DNA of 64,000 bases from Rhopalosiphum padi. Taxonomy: Eukaryota; Arthropoda; Insecta; Hemiptera; Aphididae. The stretch covers positions 25,916,001-25,980,000 of the forward strand of contig NC_083600.1 of the NCBI RefSeq assembly GCF_020882245.1. The letters are read 5' to 3'. The translations under genes were made by a program, and so were the position numbers. The notes under the pieces were generated by a model. That model saw only the letters and a program-made list of their open reading frames with translations, was not told where the DNA came from and ran no database searches. This document shows positions 14,099 to 29,000 of this stretch, in pieces; the stretch's first letter is position 1; each line of letters begins with the position of its first letter.

Positions 14099-17000
14099 GT
14101 AGATATATCATTTATACTTATATTTACTTTTACGTTTCACATTTTTTTTCTACGAATTAAATCACACATTACAAAAATGGGGTGAGTATAAACGTCACGG
14201 TCGTCGTGGTGTGCAATAAAACACCATTGTACTTGACAAACGAGTTACGATTTCCCCATCGGTGTCAGTAGAAATTAATGCTTACATTTCACTCCCCGGT
14301 GACGTAAGTGGGCTCAAGTGGACAGAAAACAAGAGTTGACATAAGAATAAAAAGAGCAAATTGAAATTTGTTTGTGATTTGTTTTTAGTTTTGTAAAAGT
14401 TGGCAGTCAAACGCCTCTCCCAATAATGTGTGACGTATATATCAAACTGTCCACGCGCGTAGCAATGTACTGAAATTGCATACACAGTGCGCCGGCTTGC
14501 TGATTATCAATTAATTTCTATAAATGTTTAATTGAAACTAATAAGTTTTAAAATGTTTCACTATATTTTTGTTTACCAATTTAATAATATTTTTCCAATT
14601 CATTTTGAGTTATAGATATAAATAACAATTGTTTAATTATTGATGTGCAACTGTGATAAAACATTTGAAATTCGACATTTAATTTTTTAATTATTTAACT
14701 TTAAAATGATCAAATATTTTAAAATAAATTTAAATGGTATAAAATTAAATTAACTAATATTTGAAAAAAATTTACACTAAAAATAAACTACACAGTTTTT
14801 ACATAATTTGTCCTAAAAATTGATTTGTTCTGAATGAAATATAATTTGTTTCCCGAGAAACAAAATTTTGATTAAACAAAAGGGCGACACGCGATTCCGC
14901 AAAAGGGTGTATATCAATTGCACTAAAATGACCGTTTTATCTATAAGAAATCTATCGATTGTGCCGCGTATCAACTCTGCTAAAACGTTTTACATATTGA
15001 TTCCGCCGGCTATCAATCCGCTGAATATTTGTTAATTATTTATTTTAAAAATAACAACATTTTAAATGTTTAATAATAATTAAATCATAAAAACAGCAAA
15101 AATAAAAATAATGAAATTAAAAAAATATATATAACAATGTTTTTTGATTATAAATTAAATAAAAACTTTGATAGATTCATTTATATAAAACTGGCATCAA
15201 ACTACTATTAAAAAAAAATTTTAATTGTAAAAAAAACAAATCACTAAGTACCTATTTGAGTTACGTATATTATTTTATCATTTTAACAAATTTTACAATG
15301 CATTTAGTTATTTTTTTTTTTTACCCATAATATATGTATAATTATTTTATATTGTCCGTTATGGACGAAAATGTTTGAATCATTTTTTGAAATTTTTTAT
15401 CTTAATTAAAAAAAAATACATTTACTATCGTGGTAAATTGGGTGTATGGCTTACACGATTTTATTAGTTCTTTTTAGTATCACTTTAGTAATTTGATCAT
15501 GTAAATAAAACCTATTGGTTTTAATAATCACTAGTTGATGACCTTAAAAACATTAATAAATGCAAACATGACATAAAAATGACAAATAATTTCCTTAAAA
15601 AATGACAAATATTTGTTTTAAATTAATAAAAATACATTTTTTTTTTAAATTGTACTCTATTTTACTATAAAATTCTATATACATTTATCAAAACCTACAA
15701 ATTACTCAAAATATTATAATTATATTATAATAATTATGACATAATAATGACAAAAATGTCCTTAAAAATTAATATAAAAAATAATATTCACTATAACACG
15801 AAAACGACGACTGTAATCGGTGAGATAAAATCGGATAGGTACTAATCATAGTCCATGGTAATTTCAAAGTTTTAAGTAAGTTATCGGCATAATGGCAATC
15901 GACAAGAAACAATAAGAAATGAACTAATGTGAAATCAGTAAAAATGTCAAAAAATAACTTAAAAAGTAATAAACACCAAAAAATGCAAAATAAAAATAAG
16001 TTATTTAAATTCACATGCTAATGAAACACATTTGTGGCCAGGAAAAAATGTTCCAAAAAATAATGCAAAATGCATCAACTTCCGAGCCCTAATAATCACT
16101 ATTAATAACAAATTTGTATATTGTATTGATTCAGAACCTTTTACTACCAGGTAAACCTTAAAAATAGACCTACAATAACGCGATAGGAAATATTATACCT
16201 ACCAAAAGTAAATACATCAGTAACATTCCTTCCACCTGGTATAACATTATTCATGTGTATTTCCTATGTATTATTATTAATAATAAATTATATAGGTACA
16301 ATGTGTAATAATTAAATTTTACGAGAAGCTGATATAAACGCACGGCTCTGTCCATCGCGACTAAACCCTTGTAGATTGGTGGTACAGGTGAGGTAATTAA
16401 CTTTCTCCACACGTGTACTCACATTATAATATAATGTATAATGTACCTAATATACAATGTACATAATATAATCCCCAATTGAGCTGTTTCAGCCTTCATA
16501 TCCACGAAACCCGACGACGACTTCGCCATTTGATTGAAACGTTCTTTTTCGCAAAGACTTTTGTCCGGATTATACGATAAACGTGCCTCACTCGCCTTTA
16601 TATTAGTGTGAAGATTCTCGTTATATTTTTTACTAGTATTTGGCAACAATCCACCATTAGTTCATGTCTCACCCTTATAAAAAAAATAGACGATTTACAA
16701 GCGACTTTACTATATTAAGCGACAATGATTTGTATACATGTCGCAGTATAATAACGCTTTATATATCACTCGCGTCATGATCACGTAAAAACCATACAGT
16801 GGATGTCCGACTTACACTTTTTCTATTCTCGTATCTTATAACCCTCATCGATTTTTTTCTTAATCAACTTCATCAACTTACAGTCCGTTATATTAGTTAC
16901 CTGAAGTTTGAATCCATAAAATATGTGTACCACCAATCGTAATCTCATTTGCTATAATAGAACTACAATTTTTAAAGCACCACATAAAAATAATAAGTAA

Positions 17001-20000
17001 AATTTGTGTTTATGGATTCATAATTCGGAATAGAGACTACGTACTTCACCACAGTTACTAAAAAAAATTCACATCAATAGCATGCATTAATTAGCGTATC
17101 AAAGTCTTTAGTGAAATTAACTTTATTTTATTCTACAAATAGAATAAGAAAATAAATATTTACATTTTCTACCGGAAATTAAGCCAAACTATTACTAGAA
17201 TATTTGTAATCTAAGGTCATATCCGCTTAATTGGGTTATTACATTAAAAATAAATGTTAAATACGTGGTACATTCTTTATCGCGCTTATGTATAATACTT
17301 TATGCTAGACAACTACAATTCTGTACACTAAACTAATACCGCGCGAAGTGACACATAAAAAATTTTACCAGTGAAAAAACAAGTCATTGCATTATTACTT
17401 ATATATATATAAGAACGAGACGTGTGTCGAATACTGGTGTATAATCAAGGATTAGTCGACCGCCTCAAACTCCGTTGTGAGACGATAATTTAACGAACTG
17501 GTGAATACATACATAATATATAGGTTCATATATGGTGGATTGTGGGTATATTAATTGTATAGTTATTCACATGAAAAATACGAATAAAATAAGATATATA
17601 ATTCGAATACACATAACAGTCGGGTTGAATATATTATAACTTAAAACGATCCATTTCTACTACAGTATGTACACTATATAAGATATATATAACTATCGTG
17701 ATTCAAATTTTGCCCCTTCCTATTTTGTTTACTAATATTGTATACTTTATTTGTACAAATAAACACTACCGCCGCACGCGGAATTACCATTGTGGTACTC
17801 GAAGGCAACCATCATGAGCATGACCAACAAAAACATAAAAAATAATAGTGATAATAAACATGACTAGGGCTTCTTTAATAATGCGATTTCCGGTCTGGTC
17901 ACGGAGTTAAAAACGACTCCGGGTTACTTTTGATTAGAAACGGCGTGATGCGAATCGTTATGGCAATGCTAAAACGTTTAAGCCGTTTTGCCAAATATTT
18001 ACCAAACGGAACGATAAACAAATTTTGTTTATTTGGTTGTATTATAATAGACACACCGCGGGCGAGAAATCATTGCTTCCTGCAAGTACTCATTAAAATT
18101 ATATAGAAAACGAGCGCGCTTGTGTTTTTAACGAGTTATGGTACACTAAATAATCACGTCCCGTGTGCCGCTCTAACCGTAATGGGTTGCCAGTAGATTT
18201 ATAAATTTGTTAAGCTTCTAAGTGGTTGATAACATCATTGAATATTTGCATTTCCCCAGAATGGTAGTTAGTATAAATGAACTATAATAAAACACAAAGT
18301 TTTATAAAAAAAAAACAATATTACGACTAACTATAAAAATTATATAAATCGCTCTTTAAAAACACGAAAACATTTCATAACACTAATTTTTAAAAAGAAG
18401 AATCTAGTTACTGATTATTTTCCTAATTTCAGTTTGTACATTCAACTTATTTATAATTTGTATATATAATCATTTTATTTTTAAATTATCAAGTCTATAA
18501 AGTATTAAGTATAATTGTTTTGTCTTAAATTGTGCCATTGCGCATCGTGCCCGTTTATTAATATTAATATATAGTAAATAAATAACAGTACTAAATGGAT
18601 GACCAAAATTCAAACCATAATCAAATATACCTATACTATTTAGTAGTTTCTATAGTAATTACATAGGAATAAATATAAGTAGATACATTACCAATATTAT
18701 AATAATACTGGTATATATAAAAAGCTACGACTTAAATTGCTATTACTATCGTGTTATTGTTATTATTATTGTACATTTTTGTTAAGAAACAAATTGTTCA
18801 GTAATATATATTATATAAACACGATACACGAAAAAAATTTAAATTTGAGTTCATTTTAATATGAGTATACTCCAAAGGTACGCTATTTACATTATACGCT
18901 TTATACGGTTGCTGTTAAGTTAATACAAACTTTAATGTAGACAAAATATAAAAATGATTTACCTTATTTTTCCCATTCTAGACCTTTTATGTTTTGTTAT
19001 CGTAATGCTCAATGTAATAATATAATTCGTTTCGACAAAAAAAATTCTATCGAAGTCTTACGCTACGAAATCGAATTTAAAATGCAAGGAGTATACAGTC
19101 CTATTGTCTATACGTGTCTCGAATTCCATTATAATTTCAGTATATCATAGATTATAAATCATTTTTAGTAAGTCTTATTTTTCAGACCTTGAAATAAGTC
19201 TTTTTAAGATCTGATTCGAGATTATTTTATTACAATATTAGCCGTTAATTGTAGATTAAATAATAATAACAAATTTATAATAAGCAATAATCTTTGAAGT
19301 CAATTTTAAAATTATCATAAAAAACAATTTATTTAATTTTGAGTATACATCTAATATACACTTTAAATAAGTATAATATACCTACCCACAAAAATAATAC
19401 GAATTTGGATCAAATATATATTTTTATAACAGTTATGTGCTTTTAATACATAATAATATTGTATTAGAAATAATTATGTGCATTCTTATATACGTAATAC
19501 TCATGTTATTATACAACATTTTTATATTACTACCTAATAATTAATGTATTCGAAAAAGTACTACACAGTAAGTTTAAATAAATTAAAGTACCTATTCAAG
19601 ATCCGTTTTCATTGGTTATGGATGGGTGTTTAAAAAATACTTTCAAAAAAGTCTATTCACATAAAAAGTGCATAAATAACTTTAAGGAAGTGAACAACAT
19701 TAATAAGTTTTTAAATGTCCCTTCTTTGGAAGTAAATACGACGAGCAAACTTTTTAACTATTCAGAAAGATATATATATATATAATATAAATGTCCAAAC
19801 TCGTATTCGCAACAAATTGAAGTACAAAAACATCAGACATGATGTATCACATGGAATTTTCCCGGGTCTCTATTATCACCCAAACGTATCGGACTGAATG
19901 TGAAAAACGACAATGAAATTCGGCATTGCATTGTGTAAAACAACAAAAAAGAGGCCATCATCCCTGGGGGAATCAAATAGAAGTGACAATTTTTTATCTT

Positions 20001-23000
20001 ATATTTTTTGTATTCAATCTCCAAATTTCAATTTGATCGTCACGCGTGTCTAAAACGGGGAAATCAGAGAATGGCGCAACGTGTAAACCGACCCATCGTC
20101 CGCAACGTCACAATGATTGATATCTACGCAAACTATTCAACGACAATTCAAAATAATAAAAGTACACTATGTGTACTCTGGTTAAACTCAGGTAAAGCTT
20201 AATTTTATGCCTATCGTTCAAGTTTAAATTCCACCATAACATATAAATACGTATTATCCTCGTCATTTCTCAATATATATTTCGAACTCATTACTTTTTA
20301 TAACCCGGTTTTGATTCGTAACGGGATTAAACTACATGCATGCTATTTATTTGCCATAAGTGTAGATCTATAAATTATAACAGTCCATTCTCAGTTCATC
20401 AATTCATCATTACTCATTAGTCGTTATTATGATATTTTATATATTTTAAAGTAATATTGGTTAATAGTTGTTGACAGTTATTACAGTTAATTCACTTACT
20501 AGTTACTATACGTATGCTTATTTTACTATTTCATATTAATTTAATGTAAGAGGTTTTTTGTAATTTTTACAACAATAGTCCGTATTTAATAGATAGGTAA
20601 ATATATAAAGGTAATTATTTTTATAAACATTTTAAGTTCAAATCTGGACAAAATAACTTATTAAAACAATAAACAACAATGTTTTTTATGTTATTATAAT
20701 TTAAAAATATTATTTGTGGGAACTTAAAATTTTTACATTTTCTTAAACTATAAACTTTTACACCTACATTATATTATTATGAATATTTCTACACGCAATG
20801 ACATTTTTATTCATTTTATGATATTATTATTATCGGTTTTACGGTTTACAGAAAAATTTTATTGAATTTTGAATTATATAAATTAATATAATATGGTATA
20901 AACAATAAATTATTTTAACTATTAAATACTAATAATTAAATAAATGCAATATTTTTCGAAAAATTGTGATTAATAGAACTGTAATACTAAAAATTAAATT
21001 AAAGTCTTTAATAGCTATATCACGATATATACTTAGTGACAGACCGTCTCCGTTTAGAAACGTTTTTTGTATATAAAATGATATATCATTAAATTCAAAT
21101 TTAACATACCCATAATAGTAACCCACTAAAAACCTAATATACAACAGAGCGGTTTTCAACAATTTTCCTAATAGTTCTGACTAACGTTTGAAGAAACTAG
21201 TTCTTTTATTTTTCTATGTTTTTCGCAGTATAGGACTTGAAAATGTATTCAAAATTACAAATTTCAATGCAGTTTACAATAATAAATTATGTTCTCATCT
21301 TTAAAATAAAAATTGACATTCATTTACTAATTATTTCTGTGTCTAAAATCAAAATTGTAATTAAAAATTATATTTCCCTTAAAATATTTGATGAAATTGA
21401 GGAAAAATATGATTAAGGATTTTAATAGGTACAAAAAATATTTATAAACCATTTTATACATATTTTAACTTATAATGACTGCAGCTACCGTATCTGTGTG
21501 TACCTATATGGCTATATGTATATAGGTATAACAACTGTATATAGGGGTACCGTGGTAATAATATATCAAACCGTAAATGAACAAACTTTTATCGAACCCA
21601 AAACGATGACGTGTATAATAGTGAAAAAAAAAATAAACAAATAAATCGTGGAAAACCGGTCGACTGCGCGACGTCCAAAATCTAAACGAGACCACGGCTG
21701 TGACGACTCCTTCGCCGCCACTGCAACAGCGACCGAGTTTCCTTCACGTAGGTCGTAATTATTACACACATACACACACAACCAACAATGAAGGTGATGT
21801 CTGCCGCCGGCGATTACCATTCTCGTCCTACTCGTCTTTTCCCCTTCCATATTACATACATAGGTATATTATTATTATTATTGTTATAATATATCATAAG
21901 GTATGTACGCGTTCAGTATATAATTACTGGTTTAAATGTGTGTATAATATGTTTTTGTGTATAATATTCCAGTATGCGCTGTATGTTATATATCTATATA
22001 TAGTATTATTATTGTACACATACCGCCTTACAAGTCGTCCAGCGACATGGGCTACCGGTATTTTATTATGTTATTTTTTTTTTTATTACTATTATTCATT
22101 GACTGTCTCTCTAGCGTCAAAGTAACCCGATCATTAAATTCGTTCAACGGCGCATCATAAATTCCGGGTGCATATTAATTATAAATTATAATTAATACTC
22201 CGGCAGTCAATCTCGCATGTTGTTTGCGTTATCGCTTTTTTCTTAAAAACAAAATGTGTATGATTATGTCTCTGTAAATTTTTTTTTGCGTTTATAAATT
22301 ATTTGAAACCGTTAACGTAGGACTGTTAAAAATAAGCTACTGCAGAAACACAATTTAGAGAGTTTTAGTCGGTTTTACATGTTATTTATTTATATATTTT
22401 TTTTAATATTTTTTTGTCTTTCTATTATGATTTTTAACAACTGCGTACACATAATCCGAACTCCATCATTTTTAAACTTCGTTCGATGATTATACTGATT
22501 ATACTGTATCGTATTACAGACCGATAGCGGTGATGTGTGTTGAGAATATCCGTGGTATTAAACACATTCCAAAAAGATTTTATAATTTCGTAACATATGG
22601 ATATACTATTTTAGACAATATTGTTCTCATAAAAAATATCCATTATAGACAATACTCGAAAAGTTCTATGGTTAAAATAATACATTGAGACAAAAGCAAA
22701 CCAGTATGTATATTGTACATATTCATATAATGAAAGGATTATGGACAACTACAAGAATTAGTAATACTACTATTATAGATACTATTCGCAGCGTATAACA
22801 AACAATAAATATACACGCGATGGTGTCTAATATCTACGGTAATAATATCGCTAAGTATTAAAGTCGAATCCAAGTGGTGAAGACCTACAACCAGGGCTAA
22901 CTTGGTTGAGGAGTGATACCACGTATAATTTTAAAAAAGTCCTAAAAACAATACTAAATTAACTAAAATTAAAAATGTTTAAATACATTTTTATACTTAA

Positions 23001-26000
23001 AAAGTAAATCTTAATGATTTATTGTAATAATAACACCTTTTTCAATACATTATTATATTTTCAAAAAAAAAATTACGGTGCTTATAGCAAATCTAGTAAC
23101 GACTATTAGGTATGCGAGTAAACGAGTTGTAGGCTTGATGGTAGTTCTAAACTATTTTCCAGTCCAACTATAAATAATATAACTCAATAATAGAGTTCCG
23201 GTGACGAGTCGTAAATCGTGACTGTTCGAACTTCGAAACAAAGGAGTTTTTATGTTTGTGGTGTGTGAAAGTTACTTTTCTACTTTTAAATTGTTCTCCG
23301 TTGTACTTGATATTAATAGTATCAAATTGTAGTAACAACATTTAAAAAAAAAAAATTAGTTTGTAAACTAAAATTATGCAAAATCTTTTATCTGAAATAT
23401 AAAGTGATTAAAATTTATTTTATAAGCATTAGAATTTCAATTAAATATCTTAACAAAATGTTAGTTATTATTTTTTTTTTGTAGTAAAAAAAATTTAATT
23501 GTAAATAACGTTTCGCTATTGCGTGTAAAAATTGTTTTACTATACACAATAATATTTTTTAAATATGTACCTACTATTTAATATACCAATTTAAACTATT
23601 AATATCACAAACTTTTTTATACCATTCTATGATATGTGCTTACATTTATAAATTAATAAGTATTTTATTCGTTTTTTACAGCATAAATCAGTTCTACCCA
23701 CCGAATTAATTAATTACTTACCGATAATATTATAAAATTTGTAGTATAATATTAACTGATAAAATATATTTAGAAATGTATGACTATCTACATATTTTTT
23801 CCCTTTGCTTAGAACCGTTTTTCACAGACAACGGTTATTGAGTTCAAATTTAACATACTCGTTACAATGGCCCTCACGTTGTCAAGATATATTTGAAACA
23901 GAAAAAACATAATATATTTAAGTAGAGTAGGTTCTCAACTTTCTTTGAGATAACCTTTTTAAACTTATGAACCAACGTTCAAACAAAAAGTCTTCGGTTA
24001 TAGCTCTCATGACTCCGAATCCGACCTTGCAACCTGCAATGCTATTAATCGAATTGCCCATATTATAATATGTGTTACCGTTATACATATATATTTCACT
24101 ACAACAAATTCTGATGGTCCGTATTATAATATAATAATAATACCCAAACCGGCTTTTTGCTTTTGATGTATTTCAGTAAACGTGTTGCTTATATAGCCTG
24201 AAACGCGCGTTTGTTGTCAATTAATATGTTATTATTCTTACATTATAATTGTATAAAAGAATAACTTGATTGACCAGAAGCATATTGAAATGCGTCCACT
24301 CAGTAGCCATGCTTTAGAAAATAAAAAACAAAAACACCGATAGTTGTACGGCCTCCGTTACACCATAATATCAAATTTCATTGACAACATAAAAAAAAAC
24401 CCACCATCTCCCAACTACTGGGAACATTTATGATTTTATTGTCACTGTATATTATAAATCGTGATTCGATCAAACATAATCTAATCGTTGAGTTATTAAT
24501 ACAATGCAATTGAAAATGAAATAAGTTTTTGAATCAATAATGATGTTGCTATTTAATTAAACTAAGGTAGCTATTTAAACGTAAATATAATGTAAATTGT
24601 TATCTGTACTTCAGTTTTCTAAAGAACTAACATTTCACACGCTAATTATTTGTGACCTGATCGATAATATACATTTTAATAATTTCAAACTGTAAGTCAC
24701 AACTCAAATTAACCAAAATAATTTATACTCCATTTATAGATAGCCCAAACCAAATTTTAAAATCTATTAAACTATTAACAACATAAATAAATATTACCAG
24801 AAAAAAACAAATTTTGTCCACTGATGAAGTGTAATTTGGAAGACTTTAATAGTAATTGCAAATATTTCTTGAAGGTTCTGAATAATTACTTCAGATATGT
24901 AATTACTAATTAATATTATAAATACTTATGCTGGGTTGCATAAACGATCACTAAACAGTTAATGATTCAATAATGAGCTATAGGTCCCTTAAACATGACT
25001 TATAGTGGCCCGTGATTGGTACATTCGATTTTAGTGAACCATTAAATTAATCAATTTTTTATGCAACGCGACATAATATAGTATATTTCCGTTACGACTG
25101 AAAATTACAAGGTAACCTAATTAAAAACGTGACAACTGCTAGCAGACTTTGAAAATAAAAATGTTTATCCTAAACGATGTCAAGTTATTTAGTTTCGAAA
25201 TAATTACACAATATATACTTGTTTTAAACATATTACATTCAAGACATAGACGTACTTGTTTTTATTTTCTGATTACTTAAAATTAATTTTATGTTAAAAT
25301 ATGATGGTATATTTAAACTATCTTGAGCTATAATCAAACACTTCGGGATTTTAGACGTTCGGGACGAATAAATGTTAATGCCATAATTGATCATCTGACC
25401 ACGTACCTATTATTACATTTTTTCACTAAGAATTTCGTCCTTTTAACACGTCACACCACAGAAACCACACGTCATTCATCATGTATTATATAATATTATC
25501 GCGTTTTGAGTCTCGTCCCAAACGCACTGACTGCGCAGTCTCGCCCACCCGTCGTTTTTGTGTATAAAACGCGTTACCTACCCGAGTCGATACACATTTG
25601 TATTATTATTTTCACACAACAATAATACATACACATTAATTTTGTATTAGTTTTTCCACAATAATAGTATACATTGTGTACTATATAGATATACATTCTT
25701 GTAGCGGGCACATACCTAACACAAATGCTTCTAAACGAAAAACCATTCATGAAAAAACGCTCACGGACCGTTCCGGATAACGATTTTATTGTTCAACGTA
25801 TACGTACCTACACATACATTTTTGTATGTGTGTATATATACATTTTTTTTTCTAACCAGACACTAGTTAATGTAGTTGCCTACACAATAATATACACTTC
25901 ACATACTTATGGCGGTATGAAAAGACCGTGTTCACCGTCGGTATTTGTGGTCACCACAGCTGAACCGACAACATATTATATACATATGATAATATACATA

Positions 26001-29000
26001 TATTAAATAATAGCCTGGCGTGTAGAAAACTCGTCAAGTGTTTATGTTTACGTGTTGTTTGTGTGTTGCACACATATATAGTTATAAAAAATTACTTTTG
26101 AAAAAACATGAAAGATAATAACAACTCTAATATATCACGTGTGTTTTTAACTTGTGCGTTTCGGTGTGTTTGACGTTATACCTACCTACGCCATGTTTTT
26201 AACTCGAATTTAACTAATCCATGCCGTAAAATCGTGCATACCGGATACGACACACGTTAAGGATTCGCTTATATATGAAAACCTGCGACACAGAAATGGT
26301 CAATCGGTTGCCATAACATAAAATATAAATGTGTATGATTACTATTTTTCAAAATCAATCAAATCAATTATCTAGTGAAATGTTATACATATATAAGTAA
26401 TAAGTATATTATAATATTTATAACAATTGTGTATAATTTTTTCGTGTGTTTAAATCAGTTAATGATATATATGAATGTACGCATGAAAATTACCATGTAA
26501 TTTTGGCTGTAATTTTACACATTATCAACACATAGACTATGAAAATAATCTTGTTTCAAAAAATAAATTGTTTATGTTTCGCTAACTAGTGTCTAGTTTA
26601 TAACTAACTAGGTACTAGTCATACAATTTAGCATTAAAATAACAGGTTTTAATCATTTTCCACCACGGCGTATATCAGATTATTCTGATTAATATTATAA
26701 TTTTCTCCGTTGCTTCAGAAACAGATAATCTTATATTAATATATTTATTGAACACTAAAATAAAAAAGAAATTATATCACTCAGCTTAGAGAATATTAAA
26801 ATATGAAATTAAGACCATTGTTTTTATTATGATTATATTGTATGAAGACTGACGCATATAATCTTTTTTATATATTATATAGATAGTTTCTTGAAGTGTT
26901 ATATTATAAATATGAAAATTTTATGTTGAATCGTGTGAAAAAACAAATTTCTTCGAATTCGGATAGAAAACCCGTCATTGCGTATTTGAGTGTATTACGG
27001 GCCTATACATATACTTTAAATAGGTAGGTATAAGAAAAAATTAAAAACACAAAATTGCAGTCTTATGGCTGCAGTAGGTATTGCGCAAAACTATAATTTA
27101 ATCACGCGCTCTCCTCTGTATATGTATCAACGCAAAAATAAAATAAAATTCGAGATAAAACTGCAATGTTGGATGATGTGGGTATCGCTAAATATTGAAT
27201 TTTTTGATAATTTTCTTTCGTCCGCCTATTATAAAACCACCAATTTTTAAAAAAAATTGTTCGATTTACGTTAATGATGAAATGTATATTTATAATTGTT
27301 TCAAGACAAATCATCATAATAACATATCGGTTATTGAGTTCGGAAAACAAATTGCTGCTAACTTGCAAACCAGAGTTGCTGATACAGTGAATAATAATAT
27401 AATTTTACGTTCAATTTTTTTTAAACTGCTTATCGTTCGAATAAATACAGAAATCGTGATCAGTGGAACAATAGACGTGATAAAAATATAACAATGCGTC
27501 TACGGATATTTGAGTTTAACTCTGCCTGTATCATGTATAGACCTGTTAGAAACTCAAAAAAATAAATATGTACGATGATGTTGCTACATTTAAAATTTTG
27601 CTGCCATAATATGTGAACGTAAATGGCGAAATAGTTACTTTGCTAATTTGATATCATTACATTTACGAGAAAACGCGCGGTTAGGTTAGGTTAAGTTCGG
27701 TTGTAACGATGTGTAACAATATAATGTATTATTTACGCGCCCGGAGCGGCATGTCAAAACCGATCGACGTACAGTTCTGACGAACCGGTGAAATTTCGTA
27801 TTATTTGGCTGGAACCAAAAATAAAAATATTGGAGTCTTTTACAATAGGGCGGAATCTCGATCAGGGCCCGGCGATCGCACGCGTGCGAGCGTATAATGA
27901 GCGCGCACATGTAGGGTTCATGAATGGACCGAACCTGGCACGAACGCACCTTTCAAACGCCGTGCCGCACGTTTGAACCGGTTGCCGGCCACCGGAGAGG
28001 TGATTCCCACAGGCCGGCCGCCCGCCTGCCCGCCCGCGCGCCCTACTGTAACCACGAGAACCGCCGCCGACGCCGCTAGGACATGTCAGTAGGTATACGC
28101 ACCGTCGTCGCTGTGGTGGTGTCTTGTGCGCTTGTCCGTCCGTGTGTGCCCTCGTGTGTGTGTGTGTGTGTGTGTGTACGTGTATACGCGTTGAATTAAT
28201 ACGCGCGTAGTGCCGATATCTTGTCCAAACGGTGTGTATGTGTGTGCAGTGAGTTGTCGCGTGTGCGTCACCGACCGGACCCGGTGAAAATGGCATGACA
28301 TGGGCGGCGCGACGGGTTGCCAGCCGGCTTGGACAGGTGTACGATACCGAAAGCTCGCGCACCACAAACCCACCGACGGATGTTGGTCATTCTCTTGTTC
28401 CGGTTGCGGAAGCGTGCAAATGTTACAGGTAATCCTGCGGTCCGCAAATAATATTAATATTTTAGTTATTTTTTTAATACATTAAAATACGAAACATCGT
28501 ATGTATATACGGCGAGATAGCCTACCCTGCTGAATAGTAAAGGTTTAATATCTACATATATCTATAGTTTGTAATATCTGTACAACATCTATGTATCATC
28601 TGAAACTTTCGTTATTCGCACGTTTTTATACGATGATTACACATATGTATAATATTCCGCGCAAACGTCAATACATTTGATTCGTATACTTTTTTATTTT
28701 CATTTTCATTTTAGAATCGCCTGAAAGATTCACTGCGGCCAGTGTGTCGAACGATTTTTTCAAATTGTAAAAACAATATTTGATAAGCTCTTGAAATCGC
28801 GTTCGTTGCATTTGTACGACCTTTGCGGACGGCGTTGTTTTTATTTCATTCTCCAACTATATTGTTATTGTGTATATACAACTATCGCTGGGGAGAGAAA
28901 TATAAACACTTCTTCCGCAGGTCTAAAAATAACAAGTCCATAGTTATTATATTATTATATAGTCGACCGTTCGCCACCGTGGAAAAATAAAAATCGATAT

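Larger units (their letters stand above)
14099..28085. other. 5' part of the 23 kb intron of the SH2D5-like gene
   Basis: AT-rich intronic DNA without recognisable exons. GC-richer patches occur at 17.75-18.2 kb, 21.5-22.1 kb and 25.45-25.6 kb. It contains a loose three-fold repeat near 14.9-15.03 kb, copies of an interspersed repeat at 20.93-21.19 and 23.8-23.9 kb, and a small MITE-like unit at 24.93-25.07 kb. Open frames on both strands show no domain or family signature. Confidence 0.6.

Noticed and set aside
16419..16649. Antisense frame with a fairly complex composition (KASEARLSYNPDKSLCEKERF)
   Set aside because: Starts only from a non-ATG codon, ends in low-complexity sequence, and has no known family; a conserved exon cannot be excluded without alignment.
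20008..20202. 64-codon frame ending near CTCAG|GTAAAG
   Set aside because: No acceptor-defined start and no recognisable residues; one donor-like site is not enough.
21566..22160. Overlapping frames of 94, 141 and 67 codons
   Set aside because: Low-complexity Tyr/Ile/Thr-His translations of microsatellite-like DNA; no family signature.
27679..27695. TTAGG repeats as a telomere relic
   Set aside because: Only two to three units, common by chance and near promoters.
27862..28365. 167-codon antisense frame
   Set aside because: Translates the GT microsatellite as a Thr-His run and the CG-rich run as Arg/Gly; no start context or splice signals.
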